A DNA stretch of 64,000 nucleotides from Aurelia coerulea (lineage: Eukaryota > Cnidaria > Scyphozoa > Semaeostomeae > Ulmaridae), in contig CM076952.1 in assembly GCA_039566865.1 (NCBI GenBank), forward strand, positions 13,288,501 to 13,352,500, read 5' to 3'. The stretch's first letter is position 1; each line of letters starts with the position of its first letter. The notes under the pieces are model-generated. The model saw nothing but the letters and a program-made list of their open reading frames with translations. It did no database searches and had not been told where the DNA came from. Below, piece after piece: positions 1-12,088 of this stretch. The position numbers and the translations under genes were made by a program.

Positions 1-1524
1 AAAAGGCAAGGAAAGACGAATATACCTTTGTTAGAGAGACATAGAATAAGAGAGACGTACAGAAATAAGGTTTTAGAGTTTCTTAACTGTTCTTGAGCGT
101 AGTACTAGAGTTTCTTAAATTTTTGGTCATCGTAGTACTAGTTTCTTATAAACCAGTTTCTTATAAATAAAAAAACGTGTGAAAGATGGGATGTGACCGA
201 TCAATTCGTACATCGTTTTGGTAATGTTATTGCCGGTTTCCATCTGGCAACGATAGCCGCAGTTGGATAAAGGAATGGTGGCACGGTTTATCCATAGATG
301 GTTTATCGAAAGAGACATCACAAAATTGTTCTTTCTGGGCCAGAGTGGACGTACAGCTACTCCCGTAATCTTGAGCATGGCAAGTTCATGTATTCGTTAT
401 TCACCGTTGATTTATTCATATTTCTGTTCATTGGAATCGGATGTTGTTCTCACTCGACGATGGCATGTAGCTGATCATTCAAGTTCTCGCGCCTATTTTT
501 GTTGACTGTGTTATTTGCTGGTGAAACTCGCTGTAGATCGCGGCAGAAAAAGTGGATGTTTGTTATTAAATCTATCTGAGGTATGTGTATGCACTAGTTC
601 TTCTTCAGGTTTTCAGTTTTCTACTCTTCTTTTTGCTAATCATAGAGTATGTAACCGATGAATGACTGCATTGAGCTTAAAAATGCCACAATTCTGCTAT
701 TTTTCGTGATCGCAAAGCCATACCGAAAACACTTATGGTCCAAAGCATGGAGAATCTTCTCCAATTGAAATTTTGACGAAATTCGATCTATCCGATCGTG
801 CAATGATTTTTTCCGGAGAGTGGTCAAAACGGCCGAAAATGGCCTAAGTTTAGCTGCGAAACGCGGAAGTAAACACAACGACGGCACCTGATTGGTCAAT
901 CATAGGAGAAAATGCGATCTGATCAGAGCGTGAGTCAGAACCCCACGGGATCTTTTGACAAAAGGAAAGATTTGACGGCTATGCTAGAATTGGTTTATTC
1001 CGTCTCTTTCTACGCAACAAGCAGTCACACGTGTAAAAGCTCTCGCTTCAGTTATGTCGTGAAAGAACCGTCGCCGACATAGCCCAAGCCCTTTGGAGCA
1101 GGTACCTGATATCGAAGTCGAAATATTCTAGGCATTTATGAAGATGAAATACAACAGCCAGCTAACCAGGTAGCTGAAGTTTCTTAACAACAAGTTCAGC
1201 AAGCAGTGGAAAGCCAGCAGACCGAGCCAGTAGCAAGTGCTGTAAGCTAATATCAATATTCATTCTATCATTTAGGCCCATTTTTTAATCAATAATCTGC
1301 GTCTCGTTCGTTGTCTCGAACATCGTAGGATATCCCACTCTTTACCTTACTATAGGTTTTACTATGCTTGCCTGGGCTTTATATGCGTTTCTTTGTGCGG
1401 GTTGCTCCATTTATTTTGCAATGGAAAGCTCTCTGAGATATTTTTGCATAAAAACCTAACACCACGTGCTGTTTTTTCAATGTGCCAGTAGGTCCCAGCT
1501 GCAAAAATATGTCTTGTATAATTT
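1..1524. other. Flanking DNA without a recognisable gene
   Basis: No open frame here exceeds about 87 codons and none resembles a protein family I know. The stretch is AT-rich non-coding flank. The only structure I can support is the 56-bp dispersed repeat listed separately (985-1040) and a short GTGG/GGTA-rich zone without periodicity. Exons of a host gene with introns could be hidden here, but I see no convincing splice-bounded coding stretch. Confidence 0.5.
941..1077 (+). repeat. Dispersed repeat, copy 1
   Basis: Bases 985-1040 are identical over 56 bp to 43308-43363, about 42 kb away on the other side of the satellite. A 13-bp block (941-953, CCCCACGGGATCT) lies upstream of both copies at slightly different spacing. 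Downstream, a 17-bp block (1061-1077) recurs at 43381-43397 in reverse complement. I do not recognise the family. A small non-autonomous element or a conserved non-coding element are both possible. Confidence 0.6.
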
Positions 1525-1703
1525 TACAGAGACATCATTTAGCGACATTTTCGTAACAGTTGTAAAAAGGACTTTTTGATTACGAAGAGAGCTTTGTCTT
1601 ACGTACATCTTTTTTCAAAATTTCATCTTTTTGTCAAAATTTCATTTATAAGTTGAGGGGCACCGCTTATTAGCATAAATCTTCCATACGGTAGCCATAA
1701 TGT
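1525..1703 (+). repeat. Decayed satellite-like monomers outside the main array
   Basis: Three consecutive stretches align to the 64-bp monomer of the main array but are heavily diverged. Around 1540-1570 there is CATTTAGCGACATTTTCGTAACA, matching the monomer core in order with several changes. Around 1585-1611 the order GAGAGCTTTG then TTACGTACATCTT appears. At 1661-1699 CACCG, TAGCATAAATCTTC and ACGGTAGCCA occur in monomer order. They lie about 900 bp before the array. They are probably relics of an older array edge or of the progenitor sequence; the alignment is by eye. Confidence 0.5.
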
Positions 1704-1747
1704 GTGTGTGATTTGGTTGTTTGGTTGTGAAATTTTGAAAAAAGATG
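1606..1747. repeat. 20-bp perfect inverted repeat
   Basis: Bases 1606-1625 (CATCTTTTTTCAAAATTTCA) and 1728-1747 are exact reverse complements, separated by about 100 bp that contain one decayed satellite-like monomer. The right arm meets the 5' truncation point of the LINE fragment that starts near 1742. The arms could be terminal inverted repeats of a small element or a product of the LINE insertion. AT-richness lowers confidence in any function. Confidence 0.6.
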
Positions 1748-2047
1748 TTTTAAGTCTTTAAATTGCCAAAATCCAACATTCATGTGGGATCTGTTCATAA
1801 GAAAGGAAGTGACTTACGACCTTAGAGCAAAAGATCTATTACAGCTACCAAAAGCTAGAACTGTTTTAAACGGCTTAAATTCAATTGCCTTCAGAGGCAG
1901 TATTCTTTGGAACGCTTTACCTGATGAGATAAAGTCAAGCCAATCTATAGCCTCGTTCAAAATACATGTCAAACAATGGAATGGAGACAGTTGCAATTGT
2001 AATATCTGTAAGTAGCTGAAATTGTAAAATATTGTACTTTTGTAGAT

Positions 2048-2103
2048 AGTTGGTTTGAATTAGTTGCCCTATTTATAGAGTAAACTAAACTTTGTATCCA
2101 ACT
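2048..2103 (+). promoter_or_regulatory. LINE 3'-UTR stem-loop, copy a
   Basis: AGTTGG (2048-2053) pairs with CCAACT (2098-2103). The left arm sits in the conserved stretch GTTGGTTTGAATTAG shared with the copies at 49746 and 53723. The position just upstream of the microsatellite tail fits the 3' hairpins that some LINE reverse transcriptases recognise. That role is inference. Confidence 0.55.
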
Positions 2104-2116
2104 TTAAATAAATTCT

Positions 2117-2172
2117 TTATTATTATTATTATTATTGTTATTATGATTATTATGATTATTATTATTGTTATA
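2117..2172 (+). repeat. (TTA)n microsatellite, LINE tail
   Basis: A run of TTA/ATT units with scattered G interruptions lies directly after the LINE 3' UTR. It is the usual simple-repeat 3' terminus of such LINEs, extended by slippage. Confidence 0.85.
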
Positions 2173-2614
2173 TAATTTTATCTGGCCAGTGTCCGATGGA
2201 ATTTTTTAGTAAACATTTGTCGTTCTTTAAGTAATCTCTGTGTAACTCCCTAAAACCTAGTTGTTAATTTTGAATAATTTTTCTCTTTAGTTAATAAGTC
2301 GCTCCTAGCCACTTGGGGGTTTATCTAAAAACCTTACACTCGGTCTGTGGCTGGGTTCCTTGTGGCTGGGCTGCGTGACCCCCTACCCTATTGCTAAGTT
2401 AATAAAACCTATTTATGAAATTAAATTTTTTAAATTTGTTATTTAAATGTCATTCGGTCATAGATGTCATTCTTTATCAACATTAAGCAGTAGGAGGGCA
2501 CTCAGCCCAGTCTCAAGGAACATCAGCAATGCAAATATCAAACGACCCTTGTGGGGACTCACTGACCTATTGCAAACCTTTCACATATTGAATGTCCTCC
2601 TCCAATTTCTTTGT
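2173..2614. other. Spacer before the satellite; possible 3' end with poly(A) signal
   Basis: There is no open frame of note. A GC-richer patch (about 2310-2395) contains TGTGGCTGGG twice and is followed by AATAAA at 2401-2406. This could be the 3' end of a retroelement or a transcript, but no coding sequence attaches to it. The satellite begins without a clear junction feature. Confidence 0.4.
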
Positions 2615-5600
2615 AATTTTGAAAGAGCTCTGTTTAGCGTACATCTTCGTTACGGTAGCCAAAGAGAATTTGATTTATGAATTTGAAAGAGCACCGTCTA
2701 GCGTAAATCTTCGCTCCGGTAGCCAAAGTGAATTTGATTTATGAATTTAAAAGAGCACCGTTTAGCGTATATCTTCGTTACGGTAGCCAAAGAGAATTTG
2801 ATTTATGAATTTGCAAGAGCACCGTCTAGCGTAAATCTTCGTTACGGTAGCCAAAGTGAATTTGATTTATGAATTTGAAAGAGCACCGTCTAGCGTATAT
2901 CTTCGTTACGGTAGACAAAGAGAATTTGATTTATGAATTTGAAAGAGCACCGTTTTAGCGTACATCTTCGTTACGGTAGCCAAAGAGAATTTGATTAATG
3001 AATTTGAAAGAGCACCGTTTAGCGTATATCTTCGTTACGGTAGCCAAAGAGAATTTGATTTATGAATTTGAAAGAGCACCGTCTAGCGTATATCTTCGTT
3101 ACGGTAGCCAAAGAGAATTTGATTTATGGATTTGAAATAGCACCGTCTAGCGTATATCTTCGTTACGGTAGCCAAAGAGGATTTGATTTATGAATTTGAA
3201 AGAGCACCGTCCAGCGTACATCTTTGTTACGGTAGCCAAAGAGAATTTGATTTATGAATTTGAAAGAGCACCGTCTAGCGTAAATCTTCGTTACGGTAGC
3301 CAAAGAGAATTTTATTTATGAATTTGAAAGAGCACCGTCTAGCGTATATCTTCGTTACGGTAGCCAAAGAGGATTTGATTTATGAATTTGAAAGAGCACC
3401 GTCTAGCGTATATCTTCGTTACGGTAGCCAAAGAGGATTTGATTTATGAATTTGAAACAGCACCGTCCAGCGTATATCTTTGTTACGGTAGCCAAAAATA
3501 ATTTGATTTATGAATTTGAAAGAGCACCGTTTAGCGTATATCTTTGTTACGGTAGCCAAACAGAATTTGATTTATGAATTTGAAAGAGCACCGTCTAGCG
3601 TATATCTTCGTTACGGTAGCCAAACAGAATTTGATTTCTGAATTTGAAAGAGCACCGTCTAGCGTAAATCTTCGTTACGGTAGCCAAAGAGGATTTGATT
3701 TATGAATTTGAAAGAGCACCGTCTAGCGTATATCTTCGTTACGGTAGCCAAAGAGAATTTGATTTCTGAATTTGAAAGAGCACCGTCTAGCGTAAATCTT
3801 CGTTACGGTAGCCAAAGAGAATTTGATTTATGAAATTGAAAGAGCACCGTCTAGCGTATATCTTCGTTACGGTAGCCAAAGAGAATTTGATTTCTGAATT
3901 TGAAAGAGCACCGTCTAGCGTAAATCTTCGTTACGGTAGCCAAAGAGAATTTGATTTATGAAATTGCAAGAGCTACGTCTAGCGTATATCTTCGTTACGG
4001 TAGCCAAATAGAATTTGATTTATGAATTTAAAAGAGCACCGTTTAGCGTATATCTTCGTTACGGTAGCCAAAGAGAATTTGATTTATGAATTTGAAAGAG
4101 CACCGTTTAGCGTAAATCTTCGTTACGGTAGCCAAAGAGAATTTAATTTATGAATTTGCAAGAGCACCGTCTAGCGTAAAAATCTTCGTTACGGTAGCCA
4201 AAGAGAATTTGATTGATGAATTTGAAAGAGCACCGTCTAGCGTATATCTTCGTTACGGTAGCCAAAGAGAATTTGATTTATGAATTTGAAAGAGCACCGT
4301 TTTAGCGTATATCTTCGTTACGGTAGCCAAAAAGATTTTGATTGATGAATTTAAAAGAGCAACGTTTAGCGTAAATCTTCGTTACGGTAGCCAAAGGGAG
4401 TTTGATTTATGAATTTGAAAGAGCACCGTCTAGCGTACATCTTTGTAACGGTAGCCAAAGAGAATTTGATTTATGAATTTGAAAGAGCACCGTTTTAGCG
4501 TACATCCTCGTTACGGTAGCCAAAGAGAATTTGACTTATGAATTTGAAGAAGCACCGTTTAGCGTAAATCTTCGTTACGGTAGCCAAAGGGAATTTGATT
4601 TATGAATTTGAAAGAGCAACGTCTAGCGTAAATCTTCGTTACGGTAGCCAAAAAGAATTTGATTTATGAATTTGAAAGAGCACCGTCTAGCGTATATCTT
4701 CGTTACGGTAGCCAAAGAGAATTTGATTTATGAATTTGAAAGAGCACCGTTTTAGCGTACATCCTCGTTACGGTAGCCAAAGAGAATTTGATTTATGAAT
4801 TTGAAGAAGCACCGTTTAGCGTAAATCTTCGTTACGGTAGCCAAAGGGAATTTGATTTATGAATTTGAAAGAGCAACGTCTAGCGTAAATCTTCGTTACG
4901 GTAGCCAAAGAGAATTTGATTAAAGAATTTGAAAGAGCACCGTTTAGCGTATATCTTCGTTACGGTAGCCAAAGAGAATTTGATTTATGAATTTGAAAGA
5001 GCACCGTCTAGCGTATATCTTCGTTACGGTAGCCAAAGAGAATTTGATTTATGGATTTGAAATAGCACCGTCTAGCGTATATCTTCGTTACGGTAGCCAA
5101 AGAGGATTTGATTTATGAATTTGAAAGAGCACCGTCTAGCGTATATCTTCGTTACGGTAGCCCAAGAGGATTTGATTTATGAATTTGAAACAGCACCGTC
5201 CAGCGTATATCTTTGTTACGGTAGCCAAAAATAATTTGATTTATGAATTTGAAAGAGCACCGTTTAGCGTATATCTTTGTTACGGTAGCCAAACAGAATT
5301 TGATTTATGAATTTGAAAGAGCACCGTCTAGCGTATATCTTCGTTACGGTAGCCAAACAGAATTTGATTTCTGAATTTGAAAGAGCACCGTCTAGCGTAA
5401 ATCTTCGTTACGGTAGCCAAAGAGGATTTGATTTATGAATTTGAAAGAGCACCGTCTAGCGTATATCTTCGTTACGGTAGCCAAATAGAATTTGATTTCT
5501 GAATTTGAAAGAGCACCGTCTAGCGTAAATCTTCGTTACAGTAGCCAAAGAGGATTTGATTTATGAATTTGAAAGAGCACCGTCTAGCGTATATCTTCGT

Positions 5601-7074
5601 TACGGTAGCCAAAGAGAATTTGATTTCTGAATTTGCAAGAGCAACGTCTAGCGTATATCTTCGTTACGGTAGCCAAAAAGAATTTGATTTATGAATTTGA
5701 AAGAGCACCGTCTAGCGTAAATCTTCGTTACGGTAGCCAAAGAGAATTTGATTTATGAATTTGCAAGAGCAACGTCTAGCGTATATCTTCGTTACGGTAG
5801 CCAAATAGAATTTGATTTATGAATTTGCAAGAGCAACGTCTAGCGTATATCTTCGTTACGGTAGCCAAAGAGAATTTGATTTCTGAATTTGAAAGAGCAC
5901 CGTCTAGCGTAAATCTTCGTTACGGTAGCCAAAGAGAATTTAATTTATGAATTTGCAAGAGCAACGTCTAGCGTATATCTTCGTTACGGTAGCCAAATAG
6001 AATTTGATTTATGAATTTGAAAAAGCACCCTTTAGCGTACATCTTCGTTACGGTAGCCAAAGAGAATTTGATTTATGAATTTGCAAGAGCACCGTCTAGC
6101 GTAAATCTTCGCTCCGGTAGCCAAAGTGAATTTGATTTATGAATTTAAAAGAGCACCGTTTAGCGTATATCTTCGTTACGGTAGCCAAAGAGAATTTGAT
6201 TTATGAATTTGAAAGAGCACCGTCTAGCGTAAATCTTCGTTACGGTAGCCAAAGAGAATTTGATTTATGAATTTGAAAGAGCACCGTCTAGCGTATATCT
6301 TCGTTACGGTAGCCAAAGAGAATTTGATTTATGAATTTGAAAGAGCACCGTTTTAGCGTACATCTTCGTTACGGTAGCCAAATAGAATTTGATTTCTGAA
6401 TTTGAAAGAGCACCGTCTAGCGTAAATCTTCGTTACGGTAGCCAAAGAGAATTTGATTTATGAATTTGAAAAAGCACCGTTTTAGCCTACATCTTCGTTA
6501 CGGTAGCCAAAGAGAATTTGATTGATGAATTTGAAGAAGCACCGTTTTAGCCTACATCTTCGTTACGGTAGCCAAAGAGAATTTGATTTATGAATTTGAA
6601 AGAGCACCGTTTTAGCCTACATCTTCGTTACGGTAGCCAAAGAGAATTTGATTTATGAATTTGAAGAAGCACCGTTTCGCGTAAATCTTCGTTACGGTAG
6701 CCAAAGGGAATTTGATTTATGAATTTGAAAGAGCAACGTCTAGCGTAAATCTTCGTTACGGTAGCCAAAGAGAATTTGATTTATGAATTTGAAAGAGCAC
6801 CGTTTTAGCGTACATCTTCGTTACGGTAGCCAAAGAGAATTTGATTTATGAATTTGCAAGAAAACCGTCTAGCGTAAATCTTCGTTACGGTAGCCAAAGA
6901 GAATTTGATTTATGGATTTGAAACAGCACCGTCTAGCGTATATCTTCGTTACGGTAGCCAAAGAGGATTTGATTTATGAATTTGAAAGAGCACCATCCAG
7001 CGTACATCTTTGTTACGGTAGCCAAAGAGAATTTGATTTATGAATTTGAAAGAGCACCGTCTAGCGCAAATCTT

Positions 7075-7451
7075 CGCTAAACGGTGCTCTTTCAAATTTA
7101 TAAATCAATTTCTCCTTGGCTAACGTAACGAAGATATACGCTAAACGGTGCTCTTTCAAATCCATAAATCAAATTCTCTTTGGCTACCGTAACGAAGATT
7201 TACGCTAGACGGTTTTCTTGCAAATTTATGAATCAAATTCTCTTTGGCTACCGTAACGAAGATGTACGCTAAAACGGTGCTCTTTCAAATTCATAAATCA
7301 AATCCTCTTTGGCTACCATAACGAAGATATACGTTAGACGGTGCTCTTTCAAATTCATAAATCAAATCCTCTTTGGCTACCGTAACGAAGATATACGCTA
7401 GACGGTGCTCTTTCAAATTCATAAATAAAATTCTCTTTGGCTACCGTAACG
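7075..7451 (-). repeat. Inverted satellite block 1 (377 bp)
   Basis: Within this block the monomers read on the minus strand, while both flanks read plus. The left junction is AGCG, CAAATCTT (7067-7074), then CGCT. The right junction is AACG, TAAATCTT (7452-7459), then CGTT. Each junction can fold as a hairpin with an 8-nt loop and long arms. The block's ends match the ends of the colinear segments 16477-16917 and 21626-22066. Confidence 0.93.
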
Positions 7452-9263
7452 TAAATCTTCGTTACGGTAGCCAAAGAGAATTTAATTTATGAATTTGCAA
7501 GAGCACCGTCTAGCGTAAAAATCTTCGTTACGGTAGCCAAAGAGAATTTGATTGATGAATTTGAATGAGCACCGTCTAGCGTATATCTTCGTTACGGTAG
7601 CCAAAGAGAATTTGATTTATGAATTTGAAAGAGCACCGTCTAGCGTATATCTTCGTTACGGTAGCCAAAGAGAATTTGATTTATGAATTTGAAAGAGCAC
7701 CGTTTTAGCGTACATCTTCGTTACGGTAGCCAAAGAGAATTTGATTAATGAATTTGAAGAAGCACCGTTTTAGCCTACATCTTCGTTACGGTAGCCAAAG
7801 AGAATTTGATTTATGAATTTGAAAGAGCACCGTTTTAGCGTACATCTTCGTTACGGTAGCCAAAGAGAATTTGATTAATGAATTTGAAAGAGCACCGTTT
7901 AGCGTATATCTTCGTTACGGTAGCCAAAGAGAATTTAATTTATGAATTTGCAAGAGCACCGTCTAGCGTAAAAATCTTCGTTACGGTAGCCAATGAGAAT
8001 TTGATTGATGAATTTGAAAGAGCACCGTCTAGCGTATATCTTCGTTACGGTAGCCAAAGAGGATTTGATTTATGAATTTGAAACAGCACCGTCCAGCGTA
8101 TATCTTCGTTACGGTAGCCAAAGAGAATTTAATTTATGAATTTGCAAGAGCAACGTCTAGCGTATATCTTCGTTACGGTAGCCAAATAGAATTTGATTGA
8201 TGAATTTGAAAGCGCACCGTTTAGCATATATCTTCGTTACGGTAGCCAAAGAGAATTTAATTTATGAATTTGAAAGAGCACCGTTTTAGCGTATATCTTC
8301 GTTACGGTAGCCAAAGAGAATTTGATTTATGAATTTGAAAGAGCACCGTCTAGCGTAAATCTTCGTTACGGTAGCCAAAGAGAATTTGATTTATGAATTT
8401 GAAAGAGCACCGTTTAGCGTACATCTTCGTTACGGTAGCCAAAGAGAATTTGATTGATGAATTTGAAGAAGCACCGTTTTAGCCTACATCTTCGTTACGG
8501 TAGCCAAAGAGAATTTGATTTATGAATTTGAAAGAGCACCGTTTTAGCCTACATCTTCGTTACGGTAGCCAAAGAGAATTTGATTTATGAATTTGAAGAA
8601 GCACCGTTTCGCGTAAATCTTCGTTACGGTAGCCAAAGGGAATTTGATTTATGAATTTGAAAGAGCAACGTCTAGCGTAAATCTTCGTTACGGTAGCCAA
8701 AGAGAATTTGATTTATGAATTTGCAAGAGCACCGTCTAGCGTAAATCTTTGTTACGGTAGCCAAAGATAATTTGATTTATGGATTTGAAAGAGCACCGTT
8801 TTAGCCTACATCTTCGTTACGGTAGCCAAAGAGAATTTGATTTATGAATTTGCAAGAGCAACGTCTAGCGTAAATCTTCGTTACGGTAGCCAAAGAGAAT
8901 TTGATTTATGAATTTGCAAGAGCACCGTCTAGCGTAAATCTTCGTTACGGTAGCCAAAGAGAATTTGATTTATGAATTTGAAAGAGCACCGTTTTAGCGT
9001 ACATCTTCGTTACTGTAGCCAAAGAGAATCTGATTTATGAATTTGCAAGAAAACCGTCTAGCGTAAATCTTCGTTACGGTAGCCAAAGAGAATTTGATTT
9101 ATGGATTTGAAACAGCACCGTCTAGCGTATATCTTCGTTACGGTAGCCAAAGAGGATTTGATTTATGAATTTGAAAGAGCACCATCCAGCGTACATCTTT
9201 GTTACGGTAGCCAAAGAGAATTTGATTAATGAATTTGAAAGAGCACCGTCTAGCGCAAATCTT

Positions 9264-9640
9264 CGCTAAACGGTGCTCTTTCAAATTTATAAATCAATTT
9301 CTCCTTGGCTAACGTAACGAAGATATACGCTAAACGGTGCTCTTTCAAATCCATAAATCAAATTCTCTTTGGCTACCGTAACGAAGATTTACGCTAGACG
9401 GTTTTCTTGCAAATTTATGAATCAAATTCTCTTTGGCTACCGTAACGAAGATGTACGCTAAAACGGTGCTCTTTCAAATTCATAAATCAAATCCTCTTTG
9501 GCTACCATAACGAAGATATACGTTAGACGGTGCTCTTTCAAATTCATAAATCAAATCCTCTTTGGCTACCGTAACGAAGATATACGCTAGACGGTGCTCT
9601 TTCAAATTCATAAATAAAATTCTCTTTGGCTACCGTAACG
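9264..9640 (-). repeat. Inverted satellite block 2 (377 bp)
   Basis: Same length and junctions as block 1, with left loop CAAATCTT at 9256-9263 and right loop TAAATCTT at 9641-9648. It lies 2,189 bp after block 1, so the inversion was copied as part of a higher-order unit. Confidence 0.93.
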
Positions 9641-11711
9641 TAAATCTTCGTTACGGTAGCCAAAGAGAATTTAATTTATGAATTTGCAAGAGCACCGTCT
9701 AGCGTAAAAATCTTCGTTACGGTAGCCAAAGAGAATTTGATTGATGAATTTGAAAGAGCACCGTCTAGCGTATATCTTCGTTACGGTAGCCAAAGAGAAT
9801 TTGATTTATGAATTTGAAAGAGCACCGTCTAGCGTATATCTTCGTTACGGTAGCCAAAGAGAATTTGATTTATGAATTTGAAAGAGCACCGTTTTAGCGT
9901 ACATCTTCGTTACGGTAGCCAAAGAGAATTTGATTAATGAATTTGAAGAAGCACCGTTTTAGCCTACATCTTCGTTACGGTAGCCAAAGAGAATTTGATT
10001 TATGAATTTGAAAGAGCACCGTTTTAGCGTACATCTTCGTTACGGTAGCCAAAGAGAATTTGATTAATGAATTTGAAAGAGCACCGTTTTGCGTATATCT
10101 TCGTTACGGTAGCCAAAGAGAATTTAATTTATGAATTTGCAAGAGCACCGTCTAGCGTAAAAATCTTCGTTACGGTAGCCAATGAGAATTTGATTGATGA
10201 ATTTGAAAGAGCACCGTCTAGCGTATATCTTCGTTACGGTAGCCAAAGAGGATTTGATTTATGAATTTGAAACAGCACCGTCCAGCGTATATCTTCGTTA
10301 CGGTAGCCAAAGAGAATTTAATTTATGAATTTGCAAGAGCAACGTCTAGCGTATATCTTCGTTACGGTAGCCAAATAGAATTTGATTGATGAATTTGAAA
10401 GCGCACCGTTTAGCATATATCTTCGTTACGGTAGCCAAAGAGAATTTAATTTATGAATTTGAAAGAGCACCGTTTTAGCGTACATCTTCGTTACGGTAGC
10501 CAAAGAGAATTTGATTTATGAATTTGCAAGAGCACCGTCTAGCGTAAATCTTCGTTACGGTAGCCAAAGAGAATTTGATTTATGAATTTGAAAGAGCACC
10601 GTTTTAGCGTACATCTTCGTTACGGTAGCCAAAGAGAATTTGATTTATGAATTTGAAAGAGCACCGTTTTAGCCTACATCTTCGTTACGGTAGCCAAAGA
10701 GAATTTGATTTATGAATTTGAAGAAGCACCGTTTCGCGTAAATCTTCGTTACGGTAGCCAAAGGGAATTTGATTTATGAATTTGAAAGAGCAACGTCTAG
10801 CGTAAATCTTCGTTACGGTAGCCAAAGAGAATTTGATTTATGAATTTGCAAGAGCACCGTCTAGCGTAAATCTTCGTTACGGTAGCCAAAGATAATTTGA
10901 TTTATGGATTTGAAAGAGCACCGTTTTAGCCTACATCTTCGTTACGGTAGCCAAAGAGAATTTGATTTATGAATTTGAAAGAGCACCGTTTTAGCGTACA
11001 TCTTCGTTACGGTAGCCAAAGAGAATTTGATTTATGAATTTGCAAGAGCACCGTCTAGCGTAAATCTTCGTTACGGTAGCCAAAGAGAATTTGATTTATG
11101 AATTTGAAAGAGCACCGTTTTAGCGTACATCTTCGTTACGGTAGCCAAAGAGAATTTGATTAATGAATTTGAAAGAGCACCGTTTAGCGTATATCTTCGT
11201 TACGGTAGCCAAAGAGAATTTGATTTATGAATTTGAAAGAGCACCGTCTAGCGTATATCTTCGTTACGGTAGCCAAAGAGGATTTGATTTATGAATTTGA
11301 AAGAGCACCGTCTAGCGTATATCTTCGTTACGGTAGCCAAAGAGAATTTGATTTATGAATTTGAAAGAGCACCGTTTTAGCGTACATCTTCGTTACGGTA
11401 GCCAAAGAGAATTTGATTAAGGAATTTGAAGAAGCACCGTTTTAGCCTACATCTTCGTTACGGTAGCCAAAGAGAATTTAATTTATGAATTTGCAAGAGC
11501 CAGGTCTAGCGTATATCTTCGTTACGGTAGCCAAATAGAATTTGATTGATGAATTTGAAAGCGCACCGTTTAGCGTATATCTTCGTTACGGTAGCCAAAG
11601 AGGATTTGATTTATGAATTTGAAAGAGCACCATCCAGCGTACATCTTTGTTACGGTAGCCAAAGAGAATTTGATTAATGAATTTGAAAGAGCACCGTCTA
11701 GCGCAAATCTT

Positions 11712-12088
11712 CGCTAAACGGTGCTCTTTCAAATTTATAAATCAATTTCTCCTTGGCTAACGTAACGAAGATATACGCTAAACGGTGCTCTTTCAAATCC
11801 ATAAATCAAATTCTCTTTGGCTACCGTAACGAAGATTTACGCTAGACAGTTTTCTTGCAAATTTATGAATCAAATTCTCTTTGGCTACCGTAACGAAGAT
11901 GTACGCTAAAACGGTGCTCTTTCAAATTCATAAATCAAATCCTCTTTGGCTACCATAACGAAGATATACGTTAGACGGTGCTCTTTCAAATTCATAAATC
12001 AAATCCTCTTTGGCTACCGTAACGAAGATATACGCTAGACGGTGCTCTTTCAAATTCATAAATAAAATTCTCTTTGGCTACCGTAACG
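11712..12088 (-). repeat. Inverted satellite block 3 (377 bp)
   Basis: Left loop CAAATCTT at 11704-11711, right loop TAAATCTT at 12089-12096. It starts 2,448 bp after block 2. It carries a private change (GACAGTTTTC instead of GACGGTTTTC). Confidence 0.93.

Larger units (their letters stand above)
1742..2172 (+). mobile_element. LINE 3' end, 5'-truncated (LINE family 1, copy a)
   Basis: This is the C-terminus of the reverse-transcriptase polyprotein of a non-LTR retrotransposon. The coding part runs from about 1742 to the TAG at 2013-2015. Visible landmarks are MWDLF, then YDLR, then FRGSILWNALPDEIK, and a terminal W-N-G-D-S-C-N-C-N-I-C-K. The same landmarks occur in the same order in the copies at 49262-49653 and 53430-53679, so the three belong to one family. 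No RT catalytic motif remains, as expected for a copy truncated during target-primed reverse transcription. The 3' UTR has a conserved stem-loop (2048-2103) and ends in a TTA-rich microsatellite. It is not functional. The clade (CR1/L2/Jockey-like) cannot be fixed from this end alone. Confidence 0.85.
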
